NCBI GenBank assembly: GCA_013398615.1
Contig: VZSR01000514.1
Location: 5,229,979 to 5,293,978 of the forward strand
Direction: 5' to 3'
Length of the DNA stretch: 64,000 bases
Source: Brachypodius melanocephalos
Taxonomy: Eukaryota; Chordata; Aves; Passeriformes; Pycnonotidae
Shown here: positions 1 to 11,300 of the stretch, piece after piece
How the letters are laid out: each line of letters starts with the position of its first letter
How positions within the stretch are numbered: the first letter of the stretch is position 1
Position numbers and translations under genes: made by a program
Notes under the pieces: generated by a model
Databases searched by the model: none
What the model was told of the DNA's origin: nothing
What the model saw: the letters and a program-made list of their open reading frames with translations, nothing else

Positions 1-958
1 ACATCTGACAGGTTTATTATGCAAGCAGAGTAACTAAAAAAAAAAAAATTCAAAATACTTTCTCTATCTTCAGAAGTTTGTTGCTAGATGGAAAATGAAA
101 CCACAATCACCACCTTGCAAGCTCCACAGGCCCAAAAAATCAGCAAAAAAATCTGGACTCCAGTATGTTAACAAAAACACATTCATCAGTGTCAGATGGG
201 CAATGTTTGCATAGAACAGGCCCCATCTTCCATGGAAATGCTGCAGGTTTTTCTCTGAAAGCTTTGCAGACAGCAATTCTCAACATTATCACCCTGCACA
301 CACGACTTAGCTGCTACAAATGCAACTTCATCTGTTACACTCAGCTGATGTTATCAAGCTCTTCACTGCAACCACAAAGGCTGAAATCAAAGCTTATAAT
401 CTTAACCATGGATCTGAGATAAGGGGTGTATTCCAGGACAAGTTTTGCTCACTGTTGAAGTTTTCCAGTTAAAAACCCCACAGCTAACCATATTTATTTT
501 TAGTCCCAAAAATAATGTACTTTTTTTTTCCTTGAAGAAATAGACACAATTCCAAAAAAGTGGTCAATAAAAGAAAATAAATAGGATCTAACTTGTGCTT
601 TGGAAATAAATAGCAGCTGTTTTCTGTGCCAGCCAAAACACACCCCGTCTGTCTCCATATAAAGTGCTACTCAGAAACTGTCTTCAGCCAATGTAAAGCA
701 ATGGGAAACTCCCTGAGATTATGAGAAGCAACAGGGGGAAAAAAAAGAAAAAAAAAGAGTAAAAATAGAAACAACTTTCTCTGAATCCTCCTTCAGTCAC
801 ATCTTACAGGTACACAGCAGAATTAGGAGTGCATGTGGAAAGAATAACAAGGAATTACACATGCTGCTTTTCAGAAAACCAAATTCTCTTGTACTTCCAG
901 AGATAAATTATGCACCTGACTTAAATAATATTTTAAGCATTTAGTAATGTTTTCTTAC
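1..958 (-). other. ZDHHC6 intron after coding exon 3 (partial)
   Basis: This is AT-rich intronic sequence. I searched the minus strand for the next ZDHHC6 coding segment, which should follow MTMYTQLYNR, and did not find it. Short A runs occur near 38-48 and 739-757. I see no repeat element or RNA gene. Confidence 0.7.
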
Positions 959-1118
959 TCTGTTGTAAAGCTGAGTGTACATTGTCATAATAAATATGAA
1001 AGAAGCGTGAATGCATCCCAGTGGAGCTAAGAGGAGAAACAGAGTGAAAGATGCATGATTCTGGTATCCACAACAATTGTTGATCCAAGGACAGTGGTGA
1101 TCCATCTTCATCACACAT
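959..1118 (-). CDS. ZDHHC6: ZDHHC6 coding exon 3 (rest of residue 114 to residue 167; catalytic DHHC motif)
   Basis: The exon is 160 nt, entered after a TTCACAG acceptor. Its first base completes the Arg codon split from exon 2, and it leaves in phase 0 at GTAAGA. It encodes RCVMKM, then the catalytic DHHC (residues 120-123) followed by PWINNCCGYQNH. Cys123 is the acyl-accepting nucleophile in this family, and C115, C129 and the DHHC histidines complete the zinc sites. Residues from about 138 on (FTLFLLLAPLGCIHASF) form the third membrane segment, and the exon ends in MTMYTQLYNR. All residues needed for catalysis in this part are intact, so the gene looks functional. The next expected exon, which begins LSFGW in human, was not found at 1-958. 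Confidence 0.95.
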
Positions 1119-2651
1119 CTGTGAATAATAAATATTGATTAATATAAAGGACACATATGATGTTTCTCAAAAAAACCTCAAAGGATGGCTGACTTTCTAC
1201 TTCTCAACCTCCATTCTTTCATTTGAACCCACCAATTTCTGACAGATCACCACAGTAGTTTCTTTTTAGTTGCTATTCAGAATTATATTTCCATGTTGTA
1301 GAATTAAGAAAAGCAAACAGAAAGTGCTTCCAGGTCTTACTCTCCCTTGTTATGTGTCCTCCCCTTTAGTCAAACTAACTAGTTGCTAATAAACACCACA
1401 GTACAGATACAGAGCCATAGAAGGAGACTTGTAAGAACTATGATCACAATAATTAAGCACTACTGTTAATGCCAGTTTTTAAAAATCAAAATACCAGGAA
1501 AATAAAGGAAATACCAAATTCCCTGTGAACTACTTGTAGAAAGAGTATTTAAAGAAAGAGATAAAGACAGAAGTGTGACAGTGACTCTTTTCAGTGGTAA
1601 ACCCTTTGAAAGCTTTCTCAATTGCTATGTATTGACCATTGAAAATCCTTTTCAAAATACATTTAACAAGTGTAAACACCCTAGAGACACTCTTGTATTC
1701 AATATAAAGCCAGTTATTTTGGTGTTGCTTACAGGTGCAAAAAAACCCCATCCGATTAAAGATTTGTTCACATTCCAAATTACTTTGCTAGGTGTTAAGT
1801 CTACCTGACCTCCTAGGTGATCAGTCCTCAGTGTAAAGACTGTCACTCACGGAAAAGAGTCATTAATTTTAAATCTGGGGGGTGATGTAGCCAAATTACA
1901 GCACTGCTCTGGAGTTTCAGTTTCTGTTTCCTGAAAAACACTGACTGCACATCTTGGGTTTATAGAAATAACAAAGGAACGCGTATGTTGCAATATCCTT
2001 TCACCACATTTTCTTAAGAGTCCTGCAGACAGCTGAAGTGCCTTGAGTTTTTCAAGATGCACTAAATCCTAGTGTCAGCTATTTATAATAAAGTATCCTT
2101 TGTATCAAAACAAATGTGTTGGAAGATAACAAGGTGCAAAGTTCTTAAGTTGACCCAAAAGATTTATTACTTCACTTAACATGCCAGCTCCCCTCAAAAA
2201 CCTGCTTTGCTGAAGAGTAAAAAAAATCCAAAATTTCCACTCAAATCAACATTTAATTCCTATTTGGAAAGATGACAGAATAGCTATTTGTACTCTCTGA
2301 GCAGGTCAATGTCTGGATTCAGAATTTAAAAAAGAATTTCAGGTGATTTTTAGGTATTTACACAGACTTACATCCCTGAAGCAGGACTGCATTGTTTTGT
2401 TAGTACCATCAAGAAGTTCTTAAAAGAAACTGATTTCAAACTATAAAGGAAATGTTAAAGAAAGTCAATTTTTAAACTAAAACACAGCAAAACTGTATAG
2501 ATATCATACAATTAGAAAGTGGAAATACTTGAAAGGGCTAGAGTGTTTATGTGGAACCTTTTTTAAAAAGCACAAATTATGGTTAATACCCAATCATTAG
2601 ATTTGAAGCTGCTCTAATATAGACTTTAAACAAATTAAAGAGAAACAGTAC
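1119..2651 (-). other. ZDHHC6 intron between coding exons 2 and 3
   Basis: This is a 1,533 bp intron with GTACTG donor and TTCACAG acceptor. Content is AT-rich and unremarkable. Short overlapping open frames near 1530-2060 on both strands match nothing I recognise. Confidence 0.85.
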
Positions 2652-2743
2652 CTGTTACACTTTCGACAGTGGTGTGAACGAGGTGCCTTGTAAGACTGAC
2701 ACACTTTACAGTATTGGAGATACATGCAATCCTGAGATTTTTC
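2652..2743 (-). CDS. ZDHHC6: ZDHHC6 coding exon 2 (residues 84-113 and part of 114; start of the cysteine-rich domain)
   Basis: The exon is 92 nt and starts in phase 0 after an AAAG acceptor. It encodes EKSQDCMYLQ, then YCKVCQSYKAPRSHHCRKCN, and ends with the first two bases of an Arg codon before a GTACTG donor. Zinc-binding residues of the DHHC cysteine-rich domain are visible: C95, C98, H108, C109 and C112, in the usual spacing with P104-R105 between them. From family knowledge these bind two zinc ions that hold the catalytic loop. Codon use is ordinary and AT-leaning (GAAAAATCTCAG), unlike exon 1. A second in-frame AG lies 12 nt inside the exon (after EKSQ). Confidence 0.95.
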
Positions 2744-4472
2744 CTTTAAACAGAAGAATGGGAGTGTTAGATGTATACACAACTCCACTGGCAATGTTTA
2801 TCTTGACATTTTCCTAACCGAAGCACCTTTGATTTCTTCTGACAGGTTGTGTTTCATAGTCCAACCCTATTTAATGGCAGGCATCAAGGAGAGGAAAAAA
2901 CAAAATAAAATAATCTCCTAGCTAATCTCTTGGCTGTCAACACAGCCATCTCCCACTGTTGAAAGTGCTGGTTGCAAAAAGAAATAAACAGTTCCTCTGT
3001 CAGGAAGAGCAACTGTACAAGCAGGGTTTCATAGTGAAGTTCTGAGTGTAAAAGTCAGCATGTGACCATTCCAATAAAAAAAAAAAGAAAAGAAAAATCC
3101 TGAGAGCACTTTCTCTCCATTCTACACCATAAACCACTCTAAGCTTCCTACTAAGATACAGCATTGGTAAACACTAATATTCAACTCTCTTACAATCTCT
3201 TTTACACACACACCTCACCTACAGCAAGATGAGAGACAGAGACACTTGTAGACAGCAAGTAGTGGCCAAAATCTTCCACTCAGGAAGTGGAGTACCCAGT
3301 CGTCCTACTAAGATGATTATCAGGATCGTCTTCTGCCTAGACTATCTTTGGTAATATTCCACAATTAGAAAGGTGACTAAAAAAAAGCAAAGCACTAAAC
3401 TTTGCATCACGCCACTGGAAAACAAACTCTGGGCAGCTGCCCTGAGATACTGAACTCGTATCATTCTTGACTACAACACTTTCAAAAGATTACTAAAGCA
3501 CAGGAAATGCAAATTTCTATGTTGTGCTCTGTTAAGCAGAAGGTAACCATATAATTTTCTGACTTGCATAAAACAAAAAAGAAATTTTCTAAATTAATTA
3601 CTTCTAATTGTTACTGCTACCAGCAAAACCTCCAAAGGTGTCTGCAGGAGACTGCAGATAACCTTGAGGTTCTCATTCCCAGCTAACAGTGTTTGTTTCC
3701 TGCTGCTTTGCTTTGAGAAGCCCCTAGAAAACACAGCAACTGCTGCCAGCCAAGCAGCATTACCAGAGCCCTGACAGCACAGGGAGAGGATGGAGAAGGG
3801 CAGCAGAACAGAACAGAGCCTTGGAGAAGCAGTTAAAGGATGTAACTTAGGTGAGCAGGAAGCCGGCTCAGCTCTGCAAGGCTGATAAAGCAGGAGCCAT
3901 GGAAATCAAGTGTTGTGCCTACTCAAGAGCTGGGGTCAAGGAACGGCCACCTGAAGTATTACAACACTTAGGACCACCAAAGGAGACCCCAAAAGGCTAC
4001 ATAAGGACTTCCGATAAGGAATGCGACTATGTAAAGTAAAGCATTACACACACACTGCGAGCGGGGAGAGCTAATGAATGTGTAATCAGCGTCGGTGATA
4101 AAAACTCTGTTTACCCAACGCTCGGCACACTCGATTAGAGGAAGGACATTTCAAGTGTCCAGCTTGCTCCTTTCTAATACTTAAAACTGTGTTAGAAAGT
4201 TTCTATCTGTCCGATTTCGGCATCAGGAGCAAACTGGGTTGTACTGGAAACTCTGGAAGCGGCAGGAGCAAAGCAAAGATTTCGGAACAAGATAAGGAGG
4301 AAGGAGTGGCCTGAGAGCGTGGAGCGTTCTTGGCGGACAGAGGAGAAACGGCGGCATCGAAAGACACGCGATTTGTATTGTCCTGACCGCGGTGGCGGCC
4401 GGCCCGGCCCCAGGGCTGCCCTGGGGTCCCCCGCGAGGCCCCGGGACGAGGCGGTCGCAAGGCAGCGCTTAC
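2744..4472 (-). other. ZDHHC6 intron between coding exons 1 and 2
   Basis: This is a 1,729 bp intron with GTAAGC donor and AAAG acceptor. Its promoter-proximal end, from about 4320, is part of the CpG island. The rest is AT-rich. I see no repeat I can name with confidence. Confidence 0.85.
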
Positions 4473-4721
4473 CGGCGTCCACCCCAGCGGGACGTACCCG
4501 GGGCCCACGAACATGGCGCTGAAGTAGTTGTAGAGGATCATGACGGTCCAGTTGAGCAGCATCACGAAGTTGACGCTTCCCCCGGCCGTGTCCAGGGGCC
4601 AGTACCAGAGCGCGGCGTCGGCCATGGCGGTGGCGGAGCACACGGCCACCACGGCCAGCGCCACCGCCGGGCCCCAGTGGCACAGGCGCCGCGCCCGCTG
4701 CAGCGCGCCCGGCCCCACCAT
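4473..4721 (-). CDS. ZDHHC6: ZDHHC6 coding exon 1 (residues 1-83)
   Basis: The exon encodes 83 residues and ends in phase 0 at a GTAAGC donor (complement of 4467-4472). The ATG (4721-4719) is the first in-frame ATG and has G at -3 and G at +4. Residues 11-18 (RRLCHWGP) open the first membrane segment, about 17-38. A loop with WYWPLDTAGGS follows, then a second segment of about 49-72 with NWTVMILYNYF, and then VGPGYVPLGW. Compared with human ZDHHC6 as remembered, the N-terminus before LQ..RRLCHWGP is about six residues shorter. Many Ile/Ser positions in the first membrane segment are Ala or Val, and nearly every third codon base is G or C. The other two exons do not share this composition. No catalytic residue lies in this exon. 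Confidence 0.92.
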
Positions 4722-5258
4722 CGCCGCTACCGCCGCCCGACCGCTGCCGCCCCGCCGCCGCCGTGCATGGCTCCCGCCGGCTGCCAAGGGCGAGGGCGGG
4801 AAGGGAAAAGGGAAGGGAGTGGGAAGAGGAAGGGAGGGAAGGGAGTGGGAAGGGAGGGGAGGGACGGGGGCGGGAGCGGGGCCCGCGCTGCCACCGCCCG
4901 CCCGCGGTCCGCTTGCAATACGGGCCCCCCGCGAAACAGCGGCCCGCCGGTAGCTCCGCAGCCGCGTTCCTCACCCTCGGCAGGTTACGAGGCGGAGCGT
5001 GAGGGCCTGCCGGTCGGGAGTGACCCGTCGCCGCCGCCTCTCCTCGGTGCCTGTGGTGCAGTGCGATCCCGCGGGCCAAGACCGCGCAGAAATTGTCGGA
5101 ACGGCTGAGAGGGTCGGGGCCGTGCCGCTTAAAGCTCCTGTGTTTCGCCGGAACGTGTGGCGAGGCGCCTGGGGGCGAGGTGCGGGACGGGTTTCGGTGT
5201 GGCAGAACGCGGAAGCACCGCAGTCCGGAGCGGCCGCCCCGGCAGCGCCGTCGCCGCG
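4722..5258. promoter_or_regulatory. Bidirectional CpG-island promoter of ZDHHC6 and VTI1A
   Basis: The 537 bp between the two divergent start codons is very GC- and CpG-rich. The wider island runs from about 4320 to 5470 and covers both first coding exons. GC boxes (GGGCGGG and related) occur at 4794-4800 and 4866-4880. ETS-like GGAA cores in CpG context occur near 5096, 5149 and 5210. No TATA or CCAAT box is evident, as is typical of divergent housekeeping promoters. The 5' UTRs of both genes must lie here, but transcription start sites cannot be placed from sequence alone. Confidence 0.85.
4788..4880 (+). repeat. G/A-rich (near-homopurine) tract in the shared promoter
   Basis: About 90 bases are G and A with only a few pyrimidines (C at 4791, 4797, 4865 and 4871; T at 4820 and 4846). 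The tract is built from GGGA/GGAA units. It contains many runs of three or more G with short loops, so the plus strand could form G-quadruplexes, and the duplex could form a triplex. It lies 70-160 bp upstream of the ZDHHC6 start codon. Confidence 0.85.
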
Positions 5259-5352
5259 ATGTCCTCCGACTTCGAGAGCTACGAGCAGGACTTCGCCGTG
5301 CTCACGGCAGAGATCACCGGCCGCATCGGGAAGGTGCCGAAGCTGGTAGGAG
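5259..5352 (+). CDS. VTI1A: VTI1A coding exon 1 (residues 1-31)
   Basis: The ATG at 5259 has G at -3 in a CpG-rich leader. The exon encodes MSSDFESYEQDFAVLTAEIT and then GRIGKVPKLVG. It ends with one base of the next codon before a GTGAGC donor, so the next codon reads GAT across the junction. The N-terminal part matches the first Habc helix of Vti1a and is nearly identical to the human protein as remembered (G7 is S here). The stretch after TAEIT is more variable, as expected for the loop between the first two helices. The exon lies inside the CpG island shared with ZDHHC6. Confidence 0.96.
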
Positions 5353-8300
5353 GTGAGCGGCTGCTCTTCCCCCTCGCGGCCCTCGCTCCGCAGGCCCGGC
5401 CGGCTGGTCTGAAAGAGCCTCTCCAGCTCCCGGCGGTGGGCGCGCAGGGCGGGGGCGGGAGATGCCGGCGTGGTTTTAGTGAGGTCTCAGCCTTTCCTCA
5501 CCTCAATGTGTCTTCTCGCTCCTTACGCAGCACAGACACCTCCCTGCCCCGGGTCTGTCCCGGCGGCGAGTTGAGATGTTGGGAATGCACTGACAGAATA
5601 TTTATTTCTTGGTCACCTGTGAGGATTAGCTCTTCCCTCTGCCCGGCTCTGGGGCCACGCGAAGTTGCGCCAGTGCACCCGAAGGGCTGAGTAGAGCGGG
5701 TGGGGGATGCTCCTTGTACCACCAATGCTGCTGAATCCTCTTTATTGTGATCATGCCACAACATCACTAAAGGAAATCAAGTCTTTTTCCTGTGGCACAG
5801 ACCGATTTTGTGCATGACTTAATCTGAATCGGTATTTTTGCTGCTGTTCATACGTTTGATGTGGATGATTGACTGTGGTGACTCACATGCGGGAGCAGAT
5901 TCAAAGAAATCAGTGTTCATTTACTTTAATGTGTTTGTCAGTAGCCTGCAGCGTTCATGGTCTAATTCATGATATATCCCTCCCTGCAGTAGAGTCAATA
6001 CTATCTGTAAGAATAGAAAGATGAAAATGATAATCTCTAATCAGCCCATCTGAATCTTTCAGGACATGGGAATCAGTGCCCCAATACGGGGCTCAGAGTG
6101 TGAGGTGGAGGGAAGCTGACACTCCTGTTCTTCTCATCTGTTCTTCTTGTAGCTCAGCTTAATGCTTCCATTTGCAGCTCGTTTAATACTTCTGCCTCTG
6201 CTTCTTATGCATATTACCCAAAAGTTTGGGACCCTCAGGACTAGATACTGTATAAGAAGGAAATAAACACATACTAAATGTGTACTTTTTCCATATGATT
6301 AAAGGAAAAGGTATTATGCATCCAGGACCAAAGGATAACATCCTACTTTTAGAGTGGGAAATGCATCATGAAGTGATGAAGTAGTGCCTCTAAACAGGAT
6401 TTGAGATAGGTGGTCAACTAAAATATGTGATCTCAGTGGATTTTGAATAAAAAATCTTCTTGATTCTGGAAGATTATGTCCAATTCTAATTTTAGCAAGT
6501 TAGAAAGTCGTCTGGAAAAATAGGGGTGAGTTCCGTGGTTAAAGGATACTGTGTCTTTTCCTTGGCTTAACAATGGTGTTTTGCTCTTGATCTTAACAGC
6601 AAGGACACAGGGAGATAATTCAATCAGAAGCTGCAGCTGAAGTGGAAAAAATTGTCTGTTTTCTAATGGAAACTTACAAAATGAAGAAGAGAGAGAATCA
6701 GAGTTCCTGCAATTGAATTTTAGAACTGATGTATTTTAATCTGCTCAGAAATTATATTTAACCTGTAAATGGGCACTGGAACCATTTACTGAGAAGATGC
6801 AGGGAATCCTTCACAAAGGCTTCCTAACTTTTGAACAGTAAATTTAAGAACCTCTGGTAGGAACAGGGAGACGTCATAAATACGCTGCTGGCTCATTCTC
6901 TGAAAATCAATAGTGCTAGACTGATTTATAGGAAAAGAGAGATTTAATTCCCTAATTGTAAAGAATAGGGATTTAAATCTCTAATTGTATAGATTTTGGA
7001 AGTCATCAGAGTCTGTTCAATAGTAGGAAGAATATTCTGAATAATAGTAGTGCATTTCCATAATCCTCTTCTTGAATCAGTCTCCCTTATTCATTTAGGG
7101 AGATTTTGGAGCTTAAATAAAAGATGTTTAAAGAGTATTGGCTTAAACAGTGACATAGCCTAGAAGCAGCAGGCTTTGAAACCATCACTCTTTTATGAGA
7201 CCATGAGAAGGTTATTTTTTAAATAAAATTTTCCATCCTCTCAGAGGGGACAGAATGCATGTTCCCTGCAGAACCAATAACGTGGTGCTGGGCTAAATGG
7301 AGTCAAGATAAGACAAAAGTTCATTTTTTTTCCATATTATAGTTGAGATTGGTCATACATGGTTTGAATTGGCTTGCATTATAGCTGCTTCTTGCACTGT
7401 ACATTTATGGCTTAGGTATTGCTTCTGTTTTCAGGGCTATTCTATCTTTCATCAAGAAAAACATTTTCCATGACTTCAAAACAAACTGCAGTCTTAGCTA
7501 ACAGAGGCATTTGACCACCTGGAAAAAAAAATTCTCTGATTATGCTGAACGCTTTATCAGAAATATTTTAAATACACATTTTTCCCTTGTTTCTTAATAG
7601 GAATATTTGCAAGATCTTTGCTTCTTCATCACCAGAAGTTCCAGTTAGTTCTTGTGGCGATGGCTGGGAGAGCCTCAAAAAGAGGATTAAGAGGTGGGAG
7701 GGGAACATGAGGTGACAGTTTTCAGCAGCAGTGATTTGAGAGACATTGCTGATGGCCTTCTTCCTCCCCGCTGGAAGGAGCAGGATGAAAGGTGTAAGGA
7801 CTTGGGCCACTCTGCGTAATAAAGAAAGATCTCCTGAACTCTAGTGACTGGTTATTCCCCTCTGCTGCCCAAGATGGACCTGCTGTAATGGAGAAATGCT
7901 GGTTAATTGCTTTTGCAACATCCCTGCATTCCATGTTGTAAGGACATGATGCTATCTTGTGTTCTAGGAGGATGATGGCTCAGCAGACAATCCTGTTGTC
8001 ACAAATGCATAAGTAGTTCAGCAAGAAATGTAACAAAGGCTCTCTGATACCACAGAAACAATAAGCAGCAGGGACAATAGAACATCTCGGGAAGAAGTGT
8101 CTTCTGTTGTTGAGGGAGACATCACCTGGAGGATTAAAGAAAGTTATAAATAGAGAAGTGCTTTTTAAATAGATTTTCTGTGATGCTCCTGCAGGTCTTT
8201 GAAGAATGAAGATCATTAACTGATGTATTTATTAATGCTCCTTGGCGTTTCAGAGAAACATCTGTCTTGTGATTTGACAAAAAATTCATATAAATTTTGA

Positions 8301-11300
8301 TTGCTTGATATGAAAGAGAGTTTTACCAGCACAAATGGTGATACTTAAGTCTATTCCCAGCACTGTATCCTCTGGGTTGTGATGACTTTGGACTGGAGTC
8401 CTGCCATTCTCCTCATACTTGCTACTTGTATTTTCTACTGGAAAATCAAAGTGTTGCATTTCAGTTGGTAACAGTTTTAACTGAAGAAAACCTCACCTTT
8501 AATTTTCTATTGTACTTCTGTACTGAAGTTTACTGTCTCAGTTTCAGGTCTGGCTCATTATGTTCTGCCTCTTGAACCCTGTTTTGTAACCCAGAGAGAG
8601 AAATGCATGTGTTGTTCCAGCTGGGCAGTAACTTCTGGCGGTGGTGAACATGTAACCACCCGAGCAAGCACAGCAACAACTGCAAGTGGTCTGAACTGAA
8701 GCCCTTTGTTACTCAGTCTCTTCCTCAGCATGTACTAATGAAAAGAAGCAATTCCACGAGCACTGGGACTACTCAGTCTTGATCCAGGGTTTCTAATCTC
8801 TTTGTTGACTTTGAGATCAAACCACTGCTGTGTTATCTTTCCAACCTTGTAGACAGATTCTCACCTTTCTGTAACTGCGGTATTTTGGGAGACAAAGAAA
8901 GTGTCTAACGCCGGGGCAAAGCTGAAAGAACTGGGGAAAATGTAGTGAAGCTTATTTCTTTTAAGAAAATTATACAATCTTGTGTATAAACAGAGAACAG
9001 ATTTCTTTGCAATCCTACGCAGAGGAAAACCCCCTTTGTTTCCAGCCTTTATCCATATTTTATCAATTTCACCACTTAAATTATATAAACTATGTGGAAT
9101 ATTTTGTTTGGGACAAGCTGTCTAGCAATGTAGGGGAAAATTACATTTAGATATATTGGATGCAGCATTTTTTATTTTCTCTAATGGATTCAAATTCTCA
9201 ATCAAAACAAAAAGTTATAAAGCCTTTTTTTCCTTCATTTCCTGTGGAAGTGTATTTAAGGAAATGGTTGAGTAGGCAGGTTGAAAACTGGTAAGTCACA
9301 GTGGACTAATACAATTAATAATATGAGTATCTTTAATTGGGCTGCAACTTGTTTGTCCTGATCTACCTGATTGGTGGCAAACTTCTCTTATCCAGAGGAA
9401 TTCCCTTGGATCTCACTTTCAGTCTTTGAGCAAGTAATCCTGTGAGTATTGTGTCCCCCTACCTATGGGAATTCTGGCTGTGAAATAAGTTGTTTCCTTG
9501 GCTTAACCATTGAAGTAAAACTGAAAATAAATGCTTTGGAAACCATGGTTACATGGTATTGTGTGCTCTAGAGTATCAGCAGTTGCAACAAGTTTAGCTG
9601 CTCTCCTGGAAGTCTGTGAAGACCCTGCTCCAGAGCTGCAGTGCTGGGATGTTGCCACCTGCCTGCTCACATATCTGTATTTGAAGGAAAAATAAAGGCA
9701 GTTGTCCTGGGCACTATCTGAGTGATTATGTACCTGGGCAAGGGTTAAAATCTAGAGTTGGGTTAAAATTCAATTAACTAAACCATTGGAGATCATTTGA
9801 ATACCCTCTCCTCCTAATTTTGTGGGAGCAGTTTTAGCCAGACCTTCTTCTGTACTAATGAGTTTTCCCTACAAAATTCTGTAGCAAAATTTCTCTGTGG
9901 GTCAGTAAAATTTTAGTGAGTGCTGAGTAGTTCTTGTAAGCACAAGCACAAGCAGAATCTGCTCAGCATGGAATACCTTCCAAAACCCCCCAACTTTATA
10001 TCCCTAAATTTACTACATTTTTTTACAGGTTACTAAATCTGTATGAAAATTGTGATCCAGTACAATTCTGGGAAATATTGAAAATGCTGTAGTACATTTA
10101 TTTTCTACTGCTATATTTTAAAGTTTTATTTCCGCTTCAATAAAATGGTGTTATGTATTTCAAACCTTCCATTGTTTTTATTTTCGTCCATCGTCATCTT
10201 GCTAACTTCCAAATGAGAGAAAGAACAGAGGTATTTTGGGATATAAGAATAGAAATGTATGGGGCAGAGGAGGGGCAGATTTCTTTTGGGTTTTTTAATG
10301 TTAGGAAGATAAAGTGCTGAATTTTCTGGCCTGGCTGCCATCTTGAGAACCTGGTACAGATTTAAAGGAAGACATTGTTTGCAGAAAACGAAAAGTGCTA
10401 CACAGAAAATATTTCCTACATCTGCTGTGGTAGAATCCACCAGATGTGGCAGTTTGAATTCCAGATTTGCAGGAAAGATGGTCCCAAGCCTGATCCTCTC
10501 TGCAGGCAGAGCTCCAGTATATGTAACCGAGGAAGGACAGATTGGCATGTTCCTGTGTCCTTGAATGAGAGTGTAGAGTATTTTAGGTGAATGAGGAGAT
10601 AGATGGATAGGCATTGCAGCCTGTGAGAAGCTGAATTATGTTTCTTTATTAAAGTTGCCCCATCATGAAATTCAGTGGCTTGTGGAATGTAGAGGATGGA
10701 AGGAGATCATCAGAGAGTCCCTTTTGCTCTTCTGTGTGTCAGTTCCAGGATACAAAGAGATCATGTGGAAGAGAAGCAAAGGGATTCAGACTTAAAAACA
10801 AAGCTCTGAGGTTTAGAGATACATGATTGTGTTGTGCCAATGTAAATTTATCCATTGTGACCTCTGGGAGGCTGTGACTGGAGACACTTTGGTGACTTTG
10901 ACTTTTTATCTGCTTCATCAGGCAAACCAGCAGTGCAGATGTCTCATGATACTCCTGGTTTCAAACAAACCGTTTGTATGTTCAGAGTTTTGTTGTCACC
11001 TTCATTGGCACAATGGGTGGATTTAGAGTCTGGAAGATGTGATGGTGGGATTGAAACTCTTGAATACACACAGTAATGAAGCAATGTGGGGACCTTTTAT
11101 TACCCAGTGTCTGAATAGTTTTCAGTCCCCTTTCAAGCTGTAGCAAACCAAGTTATGAAGCAATTGGAATGTTTGTGATGATGTGACACTGAATCTCAGT
11201 TCAGACTGGATTCTCTGCCTGTGAATGGATGGTTGGAAGCAGGTCAAAAGTCAGACTCTGTAGCTGGGATATGGCCTTGCTGGGGGACCTGGCAGATGAT

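Larger units (their letters stand above)
1..4721 (-). other. ZDHHC6: ZDHHC6 gene span, 5' part only (three coding exons)
   Basis: This is the gene-level entry for the minus-strand gene. ZDHHC6 is an ER-membrane S-acyltransferase. From family knowledge it works with the selenoprotein SELENOK and palmitoylates ER proteins such as calnexin and the IP3 receptor. Three exons with canonical GT..AG borders join in frame to 167 codons (83 + 30 and a split Arg codon + 53), against roughly 410 residues for the vertebrate protein. The third membrane segment has begun at the last visible exon. The fourth membrane segment and the C-terminal SH3-like region must lie left of position 1. The gene is head-to-head with VTI1A and shares its CpG island. 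Identification rests on the RLCHWGP motif, the full DHHC cysteine-rich domain and the conserved neighbour. Confidence 0.93.

Noticed and set aside
1..958. Next ZDHHC6 coding exon
   Set aside because: No segment resembling the expected continuation after MTMYTQLYNR was found, so the exon lies outside the window.
2840..2900. Possible CR1 fragment (AGTCCAACCC...ATGGCAGG)
   Set aside because: Only two short words fit the consensus and they lack the collinear flanks seen at 27101-27240.
4722..4787. In-frame extension of the ZDHHC6 exon upstream of the chosen ATG
   Set aside because: It would need a non-ATG start and encodes a low-complexity Ala/Arg/Gly-rich stretch. The ATG at 4721 is the first in frame and has a strong context.
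4192..5108. Long overlapping open frames on both strands of the CpG island (up to 295 codons)
   Set aside because: GC-rich DNA has few stop codons. Only the frames that carry ZDHHC6 exon 1 and VTI1A exon 1 match known proteins and have proper splice sites.
10126..10614. 162-codon open frame on the minus strand in VTI1A intron 1
   Set aside because: It overlaps open frames on the opposite strand, matches no domain I know and lacks a promoter or conservation evidence. It is most likely chance.
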